Shown: positions 1-7,708 of the stretch, one piece after another
How positions within the stretch are numbered: position 1 is the stretch's first letter
Layout of the letters: the number at the start of each line of letters is the position of its first letter
Assembly: GCA_023408815.1 (NCBI GenBank)
Contig: JAEYJO010000004.1
Coordinates: 1-22,109 of the forward strand
DNA: 22,109 nucleotides
Origin: Bacillota bacterium
GTDB lineage: Bacteria; Bacillota; Clostridia; Lachnospirales; Lachnospiraceae
Direction: 5' to 3'
Position numbers and translations under genes: made by a program
The notes under the pieces: model-generated
What the model was told of the DNA's origin: nothing
Seen by the model: the letters and a program-made list of their open reading frames with translations, nothing else
The model's database searches: none

Positions 1-128
1 AAGGGTTGCAACGAGTCAAAGGCTATAGGGCTTGAACAAAGTGAAAGCCAGCGTCTTTAGGCGCTGGCCGGTAACAGACCCTTATAGGGTCAGAGCAAAC
101 CACCCGTTGGACGGGTGGTCATGATTAT
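1..128 (+). ncRNA. Hairpin cluster resembling an IS200/IS605 right end with omega-RNA (TnpB guide RNA) scaffold
   Basis: Three hairpins follow one another: 47-53 with 62-68 (7 bp), 77-81 with 87-91 (5 bp) and 99-107 with 111-119 (9 bp, 3-nt loop). CTATAGGG at 23-30 can also pair with 79-87 with one bulged base, competing with the second hairpin or forming a pseudoknot. None is followed by a T-run, so a simple terminator fits badly. From memory, the terminal stem followed by TCATGATTAT resembles right ends of clostridial IS200/IS605 elements, where the RNA that guides TnpB is made; sequence just outside the end would be the guide. All three forward frames hit stops within about 45 nt, so any tnpB lies left of the window. 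This is inference from shape and recollection, not a database match. Confidence 0.4.
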
Positions 129-160
129 AGAAGGTTTTGAAAATAGTGGTAATTATAAGA

Positions 161-189
161 TTGCCGTAATAGAATAATTTATGTAAAAT
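161..189 (+). promoter_or_regulatory. Candidate sigma-A promoter of the GH3 operon
   Basis: TTGCCG (161-166), a 17-bp spacer and TAAAAT (184-189) match the vegetative consensus at 4/6 and 5/6. Transcription would start near 196, about 43 nt before the GH3 start codon. No other plausible pair is closer to the gene. Confidence 0.35.
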
Positions 190-238
190 GGTCATAAGAG
201 AATTTAATAAATAGATGAAAACAAAGGGGGAATTTTGT

Positions 239-2110
239 ATGAATCAAAAGAGAGCTGCAATAAAAGGAATATTACTATGTGCCCTTCTGGCTGCTTTAGC
301 CGGATGCGGCACAGAAACAGAAGAGGCGTCTAATGTGCAAAAAGGCGATGAAAGCGCTCTTGTTTCCGGGGAAGAAGAAAGCGCAGGTATTTCTAAGGAG
401 TCGCTGGACGAGATTATGATTCGGCTTACCACCGAGCAAAAAGCAGCACAGATGGTTCAGGGCGCTGTTTATAGCATTACAGAGGAGGATATGAGGAAAT
501 ACGATTACGGTAGTGTACTTTCTACCTTTGGCGTATCGATGGAGGCACAGGAATGGAGCGAGATTATTCTCGGCCTCCAGAAAAGCGCATTGGAATCGGA
601 AGCAGGAATTCCTTACATTTATGGCAATGATGCCGTGCATGGAGTAAATACCTGTGCAGGGACGGTTGTCTTTCCTCATAATATCGGTATAGGAGCCGCT
701 AACGATGAAGCGCTGACTTATCAGATGGGGCTTGCGGTAGCGGACGAAACAAGGCTTGCGGGAGTACTTTGGACATTTTCTCCCTGTGTTGCGGCTGCTG
801 AAGATCCAAGGTGGGGTAGAACTTATGAAAGCTATTCTACCGAGGCGGAGCTCGTAAAAAAAATGGGAAGTTCCTTTTCCAAGGGCTTGATTGACGGAGG
901 TGCGCTTCCCTGCGCGAAACATTTTCTGGGAGACGGTAATACGACTTATGGAAGCGGTGAGAATTCGGATGGGACTTACCGCCTGATTGACCGGGGAAAT
1001 GCACAGCTGTCTGAGGCAGAGATACAGGAACAGCTGGATATCTATCAAGCCATGATCGATAGTGGCGTAAAGACGATAATGATCAGTCACAGCAGCTTAA
1101 ATGGTGTAAAAATGCATGAAAATGAGAAATATATCATGATGCTGAAGGAAGAAATGGGATTTGACGGATTTATCGTAAGCGATTGGAATTCTATACATAA
1201 TATTTCAGGGGGAACTTTGAAAGAGCAGACAATCGCTGCAATCAATGCCGGGATCGACATGTTGATGGAGGATACCTCGTATGAGGAATGCCGCAAATAT
1301 ATCGTGGAGGGAGTTGAGAGCGGAAATATCCCCAGGGAAAGATTTGAAGATGCGGTAAGAAGAATTATATCCGTGAAAATGGAACTCGGTATTTTTGATG
1401 ATCCTATGATGGAGAATCAGAATACCCGTAAGGATCGAGTGGGTACGGAGGAATATCGAGAACTGGCCAGAACGTTGGTAGAGGAAAGCCTTGTTCTGTT
1501 AAAAAATGAAGAGGAATTACTGCCCTTAAAAAAGGGAACACGGATTTTTGTTACAGGCCCGGCAGCGGATGATATAGGTGTCCAGTGCGGCGGTTGGACG
1601 ATAAGCTGGCAGGGAGGAACTGACGCGGATAAAAACAAGAAGTGGATTCCGGAAGGAAAATCAATTTTAGACGGACTTAAAGCTCTTGCTGAGGAATATG
1701 AATTTACCGTGATAACGGATGAAAGTCAGGCATCGCAGGCAGACGTAACACTTTTATGTCTGGGAGAAAAGCCCTATGCGGAATGGGAAGGCGACAGTGA
1801 GGATATCAGCATCACAGGGACACTTGCGCTTGCGGGAAATAAGAAAGCGATCGAACTTGCGGACAGTCTTGGCCTTCCGACAATCACCTTGCTTGTTGCA
1901 GGAAGAAATGTAATGATCGGGGAATATTTAGATCATTGGGATGCGGCAGTTATATGTTACCTGCCGGGAAGTGAAGGGGACGGGATTGCGAATGTTCTCA
2001 GCGGCAAGAAAAGTTTTCAGGGAACCTTGCCGATGCCATACTATCCAGAAATAGGGGCGATCGGAACTGAGGAGGTCCTTTTTCCGGTCGGCTATGGCCT
2101 GCAATATTGA
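239..2110 (+). CDS. Glycoside hydrolase family 3 lipoprotein (beta-glucosidase / exo-glucanase type)
   Basis: Predicted surface lipoprotein that removes terminal beta-linked sugars, probably glucose, from oligosaccharides. The ATG at 239 is chosen over the in-frame ATG at 215 because AAAGGGGG lies just upstream and the product (623 aa) then begins with a proper lipoprotein signal: charged N-terminus, hydrophobic stretch, lipobox LAGC with Cys23. The N-terminal barrel (about 45-385) carries KHF at 227-229 and VSDW, whose Asp315 is the expected nucleophile. In the alpha/beta sandwich domain, PYAEWEGD places Glu515 where barley ExoI-type enzymes have the acid/base. The protein ends in the family's FPVGYGLQY-like tail with no fibronectin-III domain, i.e. 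the two-domain architecture. It leads an operon with the DinB-like and GNAT genes. Family is secure; exact substrate is not. Confidence 0.93.
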   Translation: MNQKRAAIKGILLCALLAALAGCGTETEEASNVQKGDESALVSGEEESAGISKESLDEIMIRLTTEQKAAQMVQGAVYSITEEDMRKYDYGSVLSTFGVSMEAQEWSEIILGLQKSALESEAGIPYIYGNDAVHGVNTCAGTVVFPHNIGIGAANDEALTYQMGLAVADETRLAGVLWTFSPCVAAAEDPRWGRTYESYSTEAELVKKMGSSFSKGLIDGGALPCAKHFLGDGNTTYGSGENSDGTYRLIDRGNAQLSEAEIQEQLDIYQAMIDSGVKTIMISHSSLNGVKMHENEKYIMMLKEEMGFDGFIVSDWNSIHNISGGTLKEQTIAAINAGIDMLMEDTSYEECRKYIVEGVESGNIPRERFEDAVRRIISVKMELGIFDDPMMENQNTRKDRVGTEEYRELARTLVEESLVLLKNEEELLPLKKGTRIFVTGPAADDIGVQCGGWTISWQGGTDADKNKKWIPEGKSILDGLKALAEEYEFTVITDESQASQADVTLLCLGEKPYAEWEGDSEDISITGTLALAGNKKAIELADSLGLPTITLLVAGRNVMIGEYLDHWDAAVICYLPGSEGDGIANVLSGKKSFQGTLPMPYYPEIGAIGTEEVLFPVGYGLQY

Positions 2111-2146
2111 CCATGATCAAGGCGATGATTAGGGAGGAGATTTTGA

Positions 2147-2659
2147 ATGAAGAGATTGGTTACGGAAGCGATGAGGAATCAGTTTGATTCCACCCTTCAT
2201 ATGGCGAACGTACTAATGAAAGTTTGCCCTGATGAGATATGGTCATCGTCCTATCATGAAGTACCTTTTTGGCAGCAGGTTTTTCACTATATTTACTTTG
2301 TCGATTTTTGGATGAGGGAACGATATGATGAAAGTGAGTGGCGTACGAAGATTTTCGACGATGCCTATACCACGGACCTATATGAGGGCAGCTTTGAAGG
2401 ACTGTATATTTCTCGGGAAGAAATGCTGGAATATCTGGAAGTGATCCAAGCGAAAACATCGCGTATTTTTGACAGTCTGGACGATGAGAAATTAGGCTGT
2501 CCGGTTTACGGTGAAAATCCGCAATATACTTATGCAGATGTCATTACCGGACAAATAAGGCATATTATGTATAATATCGGTTATCTCAACGGTATATTAC
2601 GACAGCTTGGAATGCCCGAATCGGATTGGTATTCTTACAACGAGCCGGAAGGCTCCTAA
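2147..2659 (+). CDS. DinB-like four-helix protein
   Basis: A 170-aa cytoplasmic protein with the pattern of the DinB/YfiT-like superfamily, small four-helix bundles that usually bind a metal through three histidines and include thiol-dependent transferases. FWQQVFHY supplies His47, and the C-terminal QIRHIMYNIGYLNGILRQ matches the family's last helix with His139. The position expected to be the third ligand is Asn143, where relatives usually have histidine, so metal binding may be altered. AGGGAGG lies 9 bp before the ATG. It starts 36 bp after the GH3 stop and ends 35 bp before the GNAT start, so co-transcription is likely. The biological substrate is unknown; DNA damage induction should not be assumed from the name. 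Confidence 0.7.
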   Translation: MKRLVTEAMRNQFDSTLHMANVLMKVCPDEIWSSSYHEVPFWQQVFHYIYFVDFWMRERYDESEWRTKIFDDAYTTDLYEGSFEGLYISREEMLEYLEVIQAKTSRIFDSLDDEKLGCPVYGENPQYTYADVITGQIRHIMYNIGYLNGILRQLGMPESDWYSYNEPEGS

Positions 2660-2694
2660 ATAACATATGGGAAAATCGAATTGGAGACAGAAGA

Positions 2695-3186
2695 ATGGGC
2701 ATTGCAGTTAGAGAATTTACGAAAGCGGATATTCCGGCTATGCTTGGAATCTGGAACGAAGTGGTGGAGGAAGGAGTGGCTTTCCCCCAGATGGAGCTTC
2801 TCGATGAGCGGACAGGCCTGGAATTTTTTGAAGCGCAGTCCTTTACGGGAATAGCGGTAGAGGAGGAGACGGATAGCGTGGTGGGGCTTTACATTTTGCA
2901 TCCTAACAATATCGGCAGGTGCGGGCACATTTCCAATGCCAGCTACGCGGTAAAAAGCGGCCAGCGTGGGAAGAAAATCGGAGAGATACTGGTATCCCAC
3001 TGCATTGGGAAGGCGAGGGAAATCGGATTCCGGATATTGCAGTTCAATGCTGTGGTCATTACCAATACCCGTGCCCTTCACTTGTATGAAAGGCTGGGTT
3101 TTGTCAAGCTAGGCGTGATTCCTGAGGGATTTCTTATGAAGGACGGAATCTATCAGGACATCGTTCCCCATTATTATAAATTGTGA
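2695..3186 (+). CDS. GNAT-family N-acetyltransferase
   Basis: A 163-aa protein of the GCN5-related acetyltransferase fold, which transfers acetyl groups from acetyl-CoA to an amine. The start at 2695 is preferred to a TTG at 2626 because GGAGA sits about 8 bp upstream and the product begins directly with the family's first strand (GIAVREFTKADIPAMLGIWNE). The acetyl-CoA pyrophosphate loop is QRGKKIG, near residues 86-92, followed by the helix of motif A. The later NTRALHLYERLGF is the classic motif B region. The overall look is close to the phosphinothricin/amino-acid acetyltransferase branch, but the acceptor cannot be told from sequence. It is the last gene before a strong terminator. Confidence 0.88.
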   Translation: MGIAVREFTKADIPAMLGIWNEVVEEGVAFPQMELLDERTGLEFFEAQSFTGIAVEEETDSVVGLYILHPNNIGRCGHISNASYAVKSGQRGKKIGEILVSHCIGKAREIGFRILQFNAVVITNTRALHLYERLGFVKLGVIPEGFLMKDGIYQDIVPHYYKL

Positions 3187-3220
3187 TGCGGGCCACTTGA
3201 ATGGAAGTGAAGAAGCAATT

Positions 3221-3270
3221 AAAAAAACTGCTCCGAAAAAAGTAAATACTTTTATCCGGAGCAGTTTTTA
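3221..3270. terminator. Bidirectional intrinsic terminator
   Basis: ACTGCTCCG pairs with CGGAGCAGT, the stem is extended by the A-run on the left and the T-run on the right, and an inner AAAGTA/TACTTT pair closes the loop. A/T tracts on both sides let it stop the GH3-DinB-GNAT operon from the left and the broken esterase gene from the right; it abuts the esterase stop codon. Confidence 0.9.
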
Positions 3271-4410
3271 TTATTCGTTAAAATTCAAAGAGCTGGAAAA
3301 GAAAGGAACGAAGTATGTCTCGATGTAGTCCTCCGGAATAGTATGTCCCATCTGAAGTTCTATCATTGCATCATCGAATCCGTTTTGTTCTAATAGTCCG
3401 GAGAAATATTCAGTTCCTTCCGGTATCCAAGAATACGGATCTTGGGTACCGTATATAATCTGTACCTTATTAAGCGGTTTATTTAACGCCAAGTAATCGC
3501 TCATTTTCTGGTCCAGATGACCAAAACCGTCCAGCCATTTTTCGCACAAGGCATTATCCTCTGCAGAGTCATCTAAAACGGGTACACTGCACAAAGATTC
3601 CGATGCAGGATCGGGGGCAAAAGCCCGCCCGTAAGAGTTTAAGAAAGCAGGAGAGCTGGACCATGAATCTAAGGCAACAGATAAATCTTCATCTTTTAGT
3701 AATCCTGGACAGATAGCCTGGACGGAGGAAAAAATATCGGGATGCCGGAACGCTAAATTAATGGAGGCAAATCCTCCCATAGAAAATCCGGCAGTTCCTC
3801 TGGAGGAAGCATCGGCAATGGTACGATAGTTTTGGTCCACAAATGGAACGATCTCTGCAGTAACGTAATTTTCCCATGGGCCGGTCACCTCGGAGTTCAC
3901 GTAGAAGGAGCCATTGTCTCTGACTGTCCGGCCGTCCACCTCCACAACAATGAATTCTTTGTCAGGATCGGCTTGCATATACTGAGCTTAAGCCTGCCAA
4001 TCGTTGTAAAATGTATGAGGAGTGCCACCGAACCCGTGAAAAAAGTAAACCACGGGATAACGCTTTTCGCTGTCATAATAACTGGCGGGAAGATATATGT
4101 TCAGTGTTTTGTCAGGATTGCTTCCGTCAATTGCATTTTTAAGCAGCTCAGAAGAATACTTAATGGTTAAACGATACTCGGCTGCCGGAAGTTTTACCGG
4201 CGGTAATTCAGGTTTGACCTCTTCGACGGTGGAACTTTCAGCAATTGGTTCGTCGATCGGCTCGGCTGCAGTAGCTTCTTCGGTGGCTGGAAGTGCGGAG
4301 GCTTCCTCCACAGTTACACTATCAGTTTGTGACGCGGATTGGTTTTGACAGCCGGTGAAGAAAAAAGTAAACAAGATACAGCTTAATAATACGGTAAACC
4401 TACATTTCAT
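3271..4410 (-). pseudogene. Secreted esterase-D/feruloyl-esterase-type lipoprotein interrupted by an in-frame stop
   Basis: Read on the minus strand, 379 codons encode one alpha/beta-hydrolase of the esterase D family (PF00756 type), often polysaccharide-linked ester hydrolases. Codon 141 is TAA (3988-3990); the frame is kept on both sides, so this is a nonsense change, not a frameshift. Before the stop: lipoprotein signal with lipobox FTGC (Cys21), a Glu/Ala/Pro-rich linker to about 70, and HGFGG at 125-129 (oxyanion region). After it: GFSMGG with nucleophile Ser210, Asp324 in YGTQDP and His356 in QMGHT, a complete triad. AAAGGAG precedes the ATG at 4410. An ATG four codons after the stop could restart a 235-aa fragment, but it would lack the signal, first strands and oxyanion loop. 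A sequencing error, recent mutation or suppression would look the same. Confidence 0.85.
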
Positions 4411-4449
4411 ATGTTTTCTCCTTTTAATATAGTGTGTTTTGTTTGCCCT

Positions 4450-4478
4450 ATTATACTATAGATAATGCATATTGAAAA
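4450..4478 (-). promoter_or_regulatory. Candidate sigma-A promoter of the esterase gene
   Basis: On the minus strand TTTTCA (4473-4478), a 17-bp spacer and a perfect TATAAT (4450-4455) would start transcription near 4443, about 33 nt before the start codon. The promoter looks intact although the gene is broken. Confidence 0.45.
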
Positions 4479-4535
4479 TAAACGAATGCTTTTACGCGAT
4501 AATTTTTTATCGTTATTTAAAGTGAAAGATGATTC

Positions 4536-4564
4536 TGGATATAATACGATAGATATGTTATACT
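4536..4564 (+). promoter_or_regulatory. Weak candidate promoter of the dioxygenase gene
   Basis: TGGATA (4536-4541), 17 bp and TATACT (4559-4564) would give a start near 4571, about 26 nt before the ATG at 4597. An alternative TATAAT at 4540-4545 has no good -35 partner. Either is only suggestive. Confidence 0.25.
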
Positions 4565-4596
4565 CAATGCAAGAAAAGAAAGAAGGGGTGACAGAT

Positions 4597-5367
4597 ATGA
4601 GTCGAATGCCAGCATTGTTTGTAGGACATGGTTCTCCTATGAATGCGATTGAGGAGAATCAATTTGTGGAGGAATGGAAGCATATTGGAAGCCGGATCCC
4701 TGAGCCGAAAGCAATCTTAGCGGTTTCGGCACATTGGTATACCAAGGATACCCGGATTATGACAGAAGAAACGGCCAGGACGATTTACGATATGTACGGA
4801 TTTCCGAAGGAACTGTATGAAATTGTCTACAATGCCAAGGGAGCTCCGCATTTCGCCCGATTGGCGAAATCCATGATCAGCGCGGATGTTGTAGAAGATA
4901 ATTCCTGGGGTTATGACCACGGAACATGGTCTGTTCTTCACAGAATGTATCCGGAGGCGGATATCCCTGTATTTCAGCTTAGCGTAGATAGAAATGCGAC
5001 TGTAGAGCAGCATTATAAGATCGGACAGGAGCTGTCCGGACTCAGAGAGCAGGGCGTATTGATATTCGGAAGCGGGAACGTAGTCCATAATCTGTCGAGA
5101 GTCAATTGGGAGATGGAGGGCGGCTATTCGTGGGCGGAAGAGTTCGACGATTATATTATGGAGAATATTCTGGCGCGAAGAGACGAGGCTGTGCTTGCTT
5201 ATGAGAAGGCGGGAAGCAGCGCACAGTTGGCATTTCCTATGCTGGATCACTTCGCACCGCTTCTGTATGTGCTCGGAGCAGCAAAGGAAGAGGATGAGAT
5301 AACCGTATTCAATAAGGCCTGTGTTTTGGGAAGCTTATCCATGACGGGATACTTGTTTGAATCATAA
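4597..5367 (+). CDS. Class III extradiol dioxygenase (LigB / 4,5-DOPA dioxygenase type)
   Basis: A 256-aa cytoplasmic protein of the LigB superfamily, DODA/YgiD branch, which opens catechol-type rings next to the two hydroxyls using a bound metal and O2. The ATG at 4597 is preferred to an upstream in-frame start at 4465: AAGGGGTG lies just before it and the product then opens with the family's first strand MPALFVGHGSPM. Likely metal or catalytic residues are His11 (HGSPM), His46 (SAHWY) and His164 (GSGNVVHNL); His108 in DHGTWSVL and His218 in LDHFAP are further conserved positions. Full length for the branch. It has its own promoter region and converges on the catalase gene. Natural substrate is unknown; many members have only promiscuous DOPA activity. 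Confidence 0.88.
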   Translation: MSRMPALFVGHGSPMNAIEENQFVEEWKHIGSRIPEPKAILAVSAHWYTKDTRIMTEETARTIYDMYGFPKELYEIVYNAKGAPHFARLAKSMISADVVEDNSWGYDHGTWSVLHRMYPEADIPVFQLSVDRNATVEQHYKIGQELSGLREQGVLIFGSGNVVHNLSRVNWEMEGGYSWAEEFDDYIMENILARRDEAVLAYEKAGSSAQLAFPMLDHFAPLLYVLGAAKEEDEITVFNKACVLGSLSMTGYLFES

Positions 5368-5377
5368 GTGTGGAAAA

Positions 5378-5430
5378 AGGAGGATGCCCCTTAAGTCATT
5401 TTATGACTTTGGAGACATCCTCCTGCTTTA
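5378..5430. terminator. Bidirectional intrinsic terminator between dioxygenase and catalase
   Basis: AGGAGGATG (5378-5386) pairs with CATCCTCCT (5416-5424), with an inner stem of AAGTCA against TGACTT. A-rich sequence on the left and T-rich on the right let it serve both converging genes. Confidence 0.85.
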
Positions 5431-5455
5431 TTTAGCCTGTTTTAACTATAGAAGC

Positions 5456-6970
5456 TTACATTTCGGGAGAGAGCGTGGCATTGATTAGGCCGTTGTTGTC
5501 CAGTTTGGACAGCTCCTTTACTTTTTCGATGTCGAGTCCCATCGCTTCTGTGATTCGTTCGCCATACTCAGTATCCGCCAGATAGCAGTGTACGGCATGG
5601 CGGTATTTAATATTATTGGTAACGGGCGCGATGTCGGCAGCAGTATTTTCGATGAGAAGCTGCTTTTTATCTTCTGCAAGAATCCGCCATAGATTGCCTC
5701 CGGCACGGAAGTTATCGTCTGTAGGGTCATCTTTGGGATCGTAACGCCACATAGCTCCTTCGATATCCAAAGGCGGCTCCGACACTTCAGGCTGAGCCGT
5801 CCAGTAGCCGTAGCTGTTGGGAGAGTAAGCGGGAGCACCGCCATAATTACCGTCTGTGCGCATCGCACCGTCCCGGTGATACTCGTTGACCTCGACCCGG
5901 GCACGGTTAACCGGAATATGGTTGTGGTTCACGCCAAGGCGGTAACGCTGTGCATCGCCGTAAGCGAACAGACGTCCCTGCAGGAAGCGGTCGGGAGAAA
6001 ATCCGATACCGGGCACTACATGGGCGGGGGTAAATGCAGCCTGCTCCACCTCCGCAAAATAGTTTTCAGGATTTTTGTTAAGCTCCAGTATGCCGACTTC
6101 AATCAAAGGAAATTCCTTATGCGGCCAAATTTTTGTAATGTCGAAAGGATTCTCATAGTGATTTTTGGCCTGTTCTTCCATCATGATCTGTACATACATT
6201 GTCCAGCGAGGATAATCGCCTTTTTCAATGGATTCGAAAAGGTCCTTTCCATGGTATTCCCGGTCCATGCCGTTGATTTTTTCGGCCTCCGCATTGGTAA
6301 GACACTTGACTCCCTGTTTAGTATGCAGATGGAATTTGCACCATACCCTTTTGTTTTCTGCGTTATAGAAGCTGAAGGTATGCTCGCCGAAAACGTGCAT
6401 ATGGCGGAACGAAGCAGGAATTCCGCGATCGGACATGACGATGGTGCGCTGGTGGAAGGTTTCCGGAAGAAGCGTCCAGAAATCCCAGTTGTTCTGCGCG
6501 CTGCGTCTGCCGGTACGAGGATCTCTTTTCACGGCGCGGTTTAAATCGGAAAAGTTATGTACATCGCGGATGAAGAAAGTAGGAGTATTATTTCCGACCA
6601 AGTCCCAATTTCCTTCTTCGGTATAGAATTTGCAGGCAAAGCCTCTGATGTCTCTCTCGCAGTCGGCAGCGCCCCGTTCTCCGGCAACGGTAGAGAAACG
6701 GACGAAAACATCGGTTTTATGTCCGGGCTGCAGTACCTTGGCTTTGGTAAATTCGGAGATGTCGCCCGTAACCGTAAAGTCGCCGTAGGCGCCCCAACCC
6801 TTTGCGTGCATGCGGCGTTCGGGAATGACCTCACGGTTAAAATGAGCCATTTTTTCCAATAACCATACATCCTGCATTACCACGGGACCGCGAGGGCCGA
6901 CAGTGATGGCGTTTTCGTTATCGGCAATCGGTGCGCCGACCTCGTTTGTTAATTTCTTATACTGTTCCAT
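5456..6970 (-). CDS. katA: Monofunctional heme catalase
   Basis: Breaks down hydrogen peroxide to water and oxygen in the cytoplasm. The 504-aa length fits small-subunit (clade 3-like) catalases without the extra C-terminal domain. Visible hallmarks are distal His55 in ERRMHAKGWG, the distal Asn in LVGNNTP (127/128), and the heme-ligand Tyr336 in RLFAYGDAQRYRLG. Both catalase signature regions are intact. AAAGGAG precedes the ATG. An 81-bp gap separates it from the membrane-protein gene upstream with no terminator visible, so it may be read both from that cluster and from its own promoter; no clean promoter or PerR-type box was found in the gap. Notable because many related anaerobes lack catalase. 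The gene symbol follows the family name for such enzymes. Confidence 0.97.
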   Translation of the reverse strand: MEQYKKLTNEVGAPIADNENAITVGPRGPVVMQDVWLLEKMAHFNREVIPERRMHAKGWGAYGDFTVTGDISEFTKAKVLQPGHKTDVFVRFSTVAGERGAADCERDIRGFACKFYTEEGNWDLVGNNTPTFFIRDVHNFSDLNRAVKRDPRTGRRSAQNNWDFWTLLPETFHQRTIVMSDRGIPASFRHMHVFGEHTFSFYNAENKRVWCKFHLHTKQGVKCLTNAEAEKINGMDREYHGKDLFESIEKGDYPRWTMYVQIMMEEQAKNHYENPFDITKIWPHKEFPLIEVGILELNKNPENYFAEVEQAAFTPAHVVPGIGFSPDRFLQGRLFAYGDAQRYRLGVNHNHIPVNRARVEVNEYHRDGAMRTDGNYGGAPAYSPNSYGYWTAQPEVSEPPLDIEGAMWRYDPKDDPTDDNFRAGGNLWRILAEDKKQLLIENTAADIAPVTNNIKYRHAVHCYLADTEYGERITEAMGLDIEKVKELSKLDNNGLINATLSPEM

Positions 6971-7051
6971 AGTTTCGCTCCTTTCGATATTGATTTTTGT
7001 ATGATCAGCCGCATAGGGTCATGCGTTTGATTTCATGGGGAGGCAGGTAGC

Positions 7052-7708
7052 TTAGAACTTCAAGCACATGATTAGCATCCATAGATAGCAGCAGGTTTTT
7101 GGCAGCATCAGCATGCCGAGCTTCGGGTTCTCCTTGGACCACAGCACTACAGGGAGATAGAAGCCGAAGCTTAAGACAATAGCAATCCACATACTGTTTG
7201 CCGCAGGAACAACGCCCACGTGAATAGCAAAGAGCATGGCGACGGCTATACCCAGAAGAAAAAAGGGAATATTCAGGTAAATGCCAAAGCGTACCGGAGG
7301 GTAGCGGTCCGTCCAGCGATTCTGCGGAAGCAGACAAAGCAGTATCCGAAGGCATGCGAGTATGTAAACCGGAAGCGACAGAAAAAACGACGCATCCGGC
7401 AAAAACAGCAAGAGACCGATTTGCCATAGAAAAAGATAAAATACAGTCATCGTGATTGAAGTGATGAGTTTGCCGATTCCCAAAGCCTTTGTAAGGAGCT
7501 CTTCTTTACCGGTAAGGATGGCACCGATGCGGGGCAGAAGATGAAAACTGTCCCCGATTGCCAGCACAAGAGCCATACTTCCTGCAAGAATACGGACTGA
7601 TGAATTGCCGGTACGCAGAAGGTAAATACCGATAATAAAAGCGGATAATAAATAAAAAATATCGAAGACAGCCTCTATCCGGCCGAACACTCGTTTTTTC
7701 ATCTGCAT
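7052..7708 (-). CDS. Polytopic membrane protein of unknown function
   Basis: A 218-aa very hydrophobic protein with about six or seven membrane segments and short loops; Met/Lys/Arg at the N-terminus suggests the start is inside the cell. I do not recognise a named family. The C-terminus KLGMLMLPKTCCYLWMLIM is distinctive and could seed a search. Its ATG overlaps the stop of the preceding DUF454 gene in a TAATG arrangement, with AAGGAG inside that gene's end, a sign of translational coupling. It therefore belongs with the two small membrane proteins upstream. A second minus-strand reading frame at 7005-7427 overlaps it but lacks its composition and is taken as spurious. Functional assignment is not possible. 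Confidence 0.75.
   Translation of the reverse strand: MQMKKRVFGRIEAVFDIFYLLSAFIIGIYLLRTGNSSVRILAGSMALVLAIGDSFHLLPRIGAILTGKEELLTKALGIGKLITSITMTVFYLFLWQIGLLLFLPDASFFLSLPVYILACLRILLCLLPQNRWTDRYPPVRFGIYLNIPFFLLGIAVAMLFAIHVGVVPAANSMWIAIVLSFGFYLPVVLWSKENPKLGMLMLPKTCCYLWMLIMCLKF

Noticed and set aside
296..1090. Long minus-strand frame opposite the GH3 gene
   Set aside because: The plus strand carries an unmistakable GH3 enzyme; the antisense frame has no recognisable domain or ribosome site.
3271..3978. Independent 235-aa esterase gene starting after the internal stop
   Set aside because: It is in the same frame as the upstream lipoprotein part, starts in the middle of the hydrolase fold, lacks the oxyanion loop and has no clear ribosome site; better read as the second half of a broken gene.
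5876..6544. Long plus-strand frame opposite the catalase gene
   Set aside because: Shadow of the catalase codons; the product is not like any family, and the catalase is certain.
6971..7051. Search for a PerR or Fur box upstream of catalase
   Set aside because: No TTATAAT-N-ATTATAA-like palindrome is present in the gap.
7005..7427. A 140-codon minus-strand frame overlapping the polytopic membrane protein gene
   Set aside because: Its composition is erratic, it has no ribosome site, and the alternative frame is a continuous hydrophobic protein translationally coupled to its upstream neighbour.
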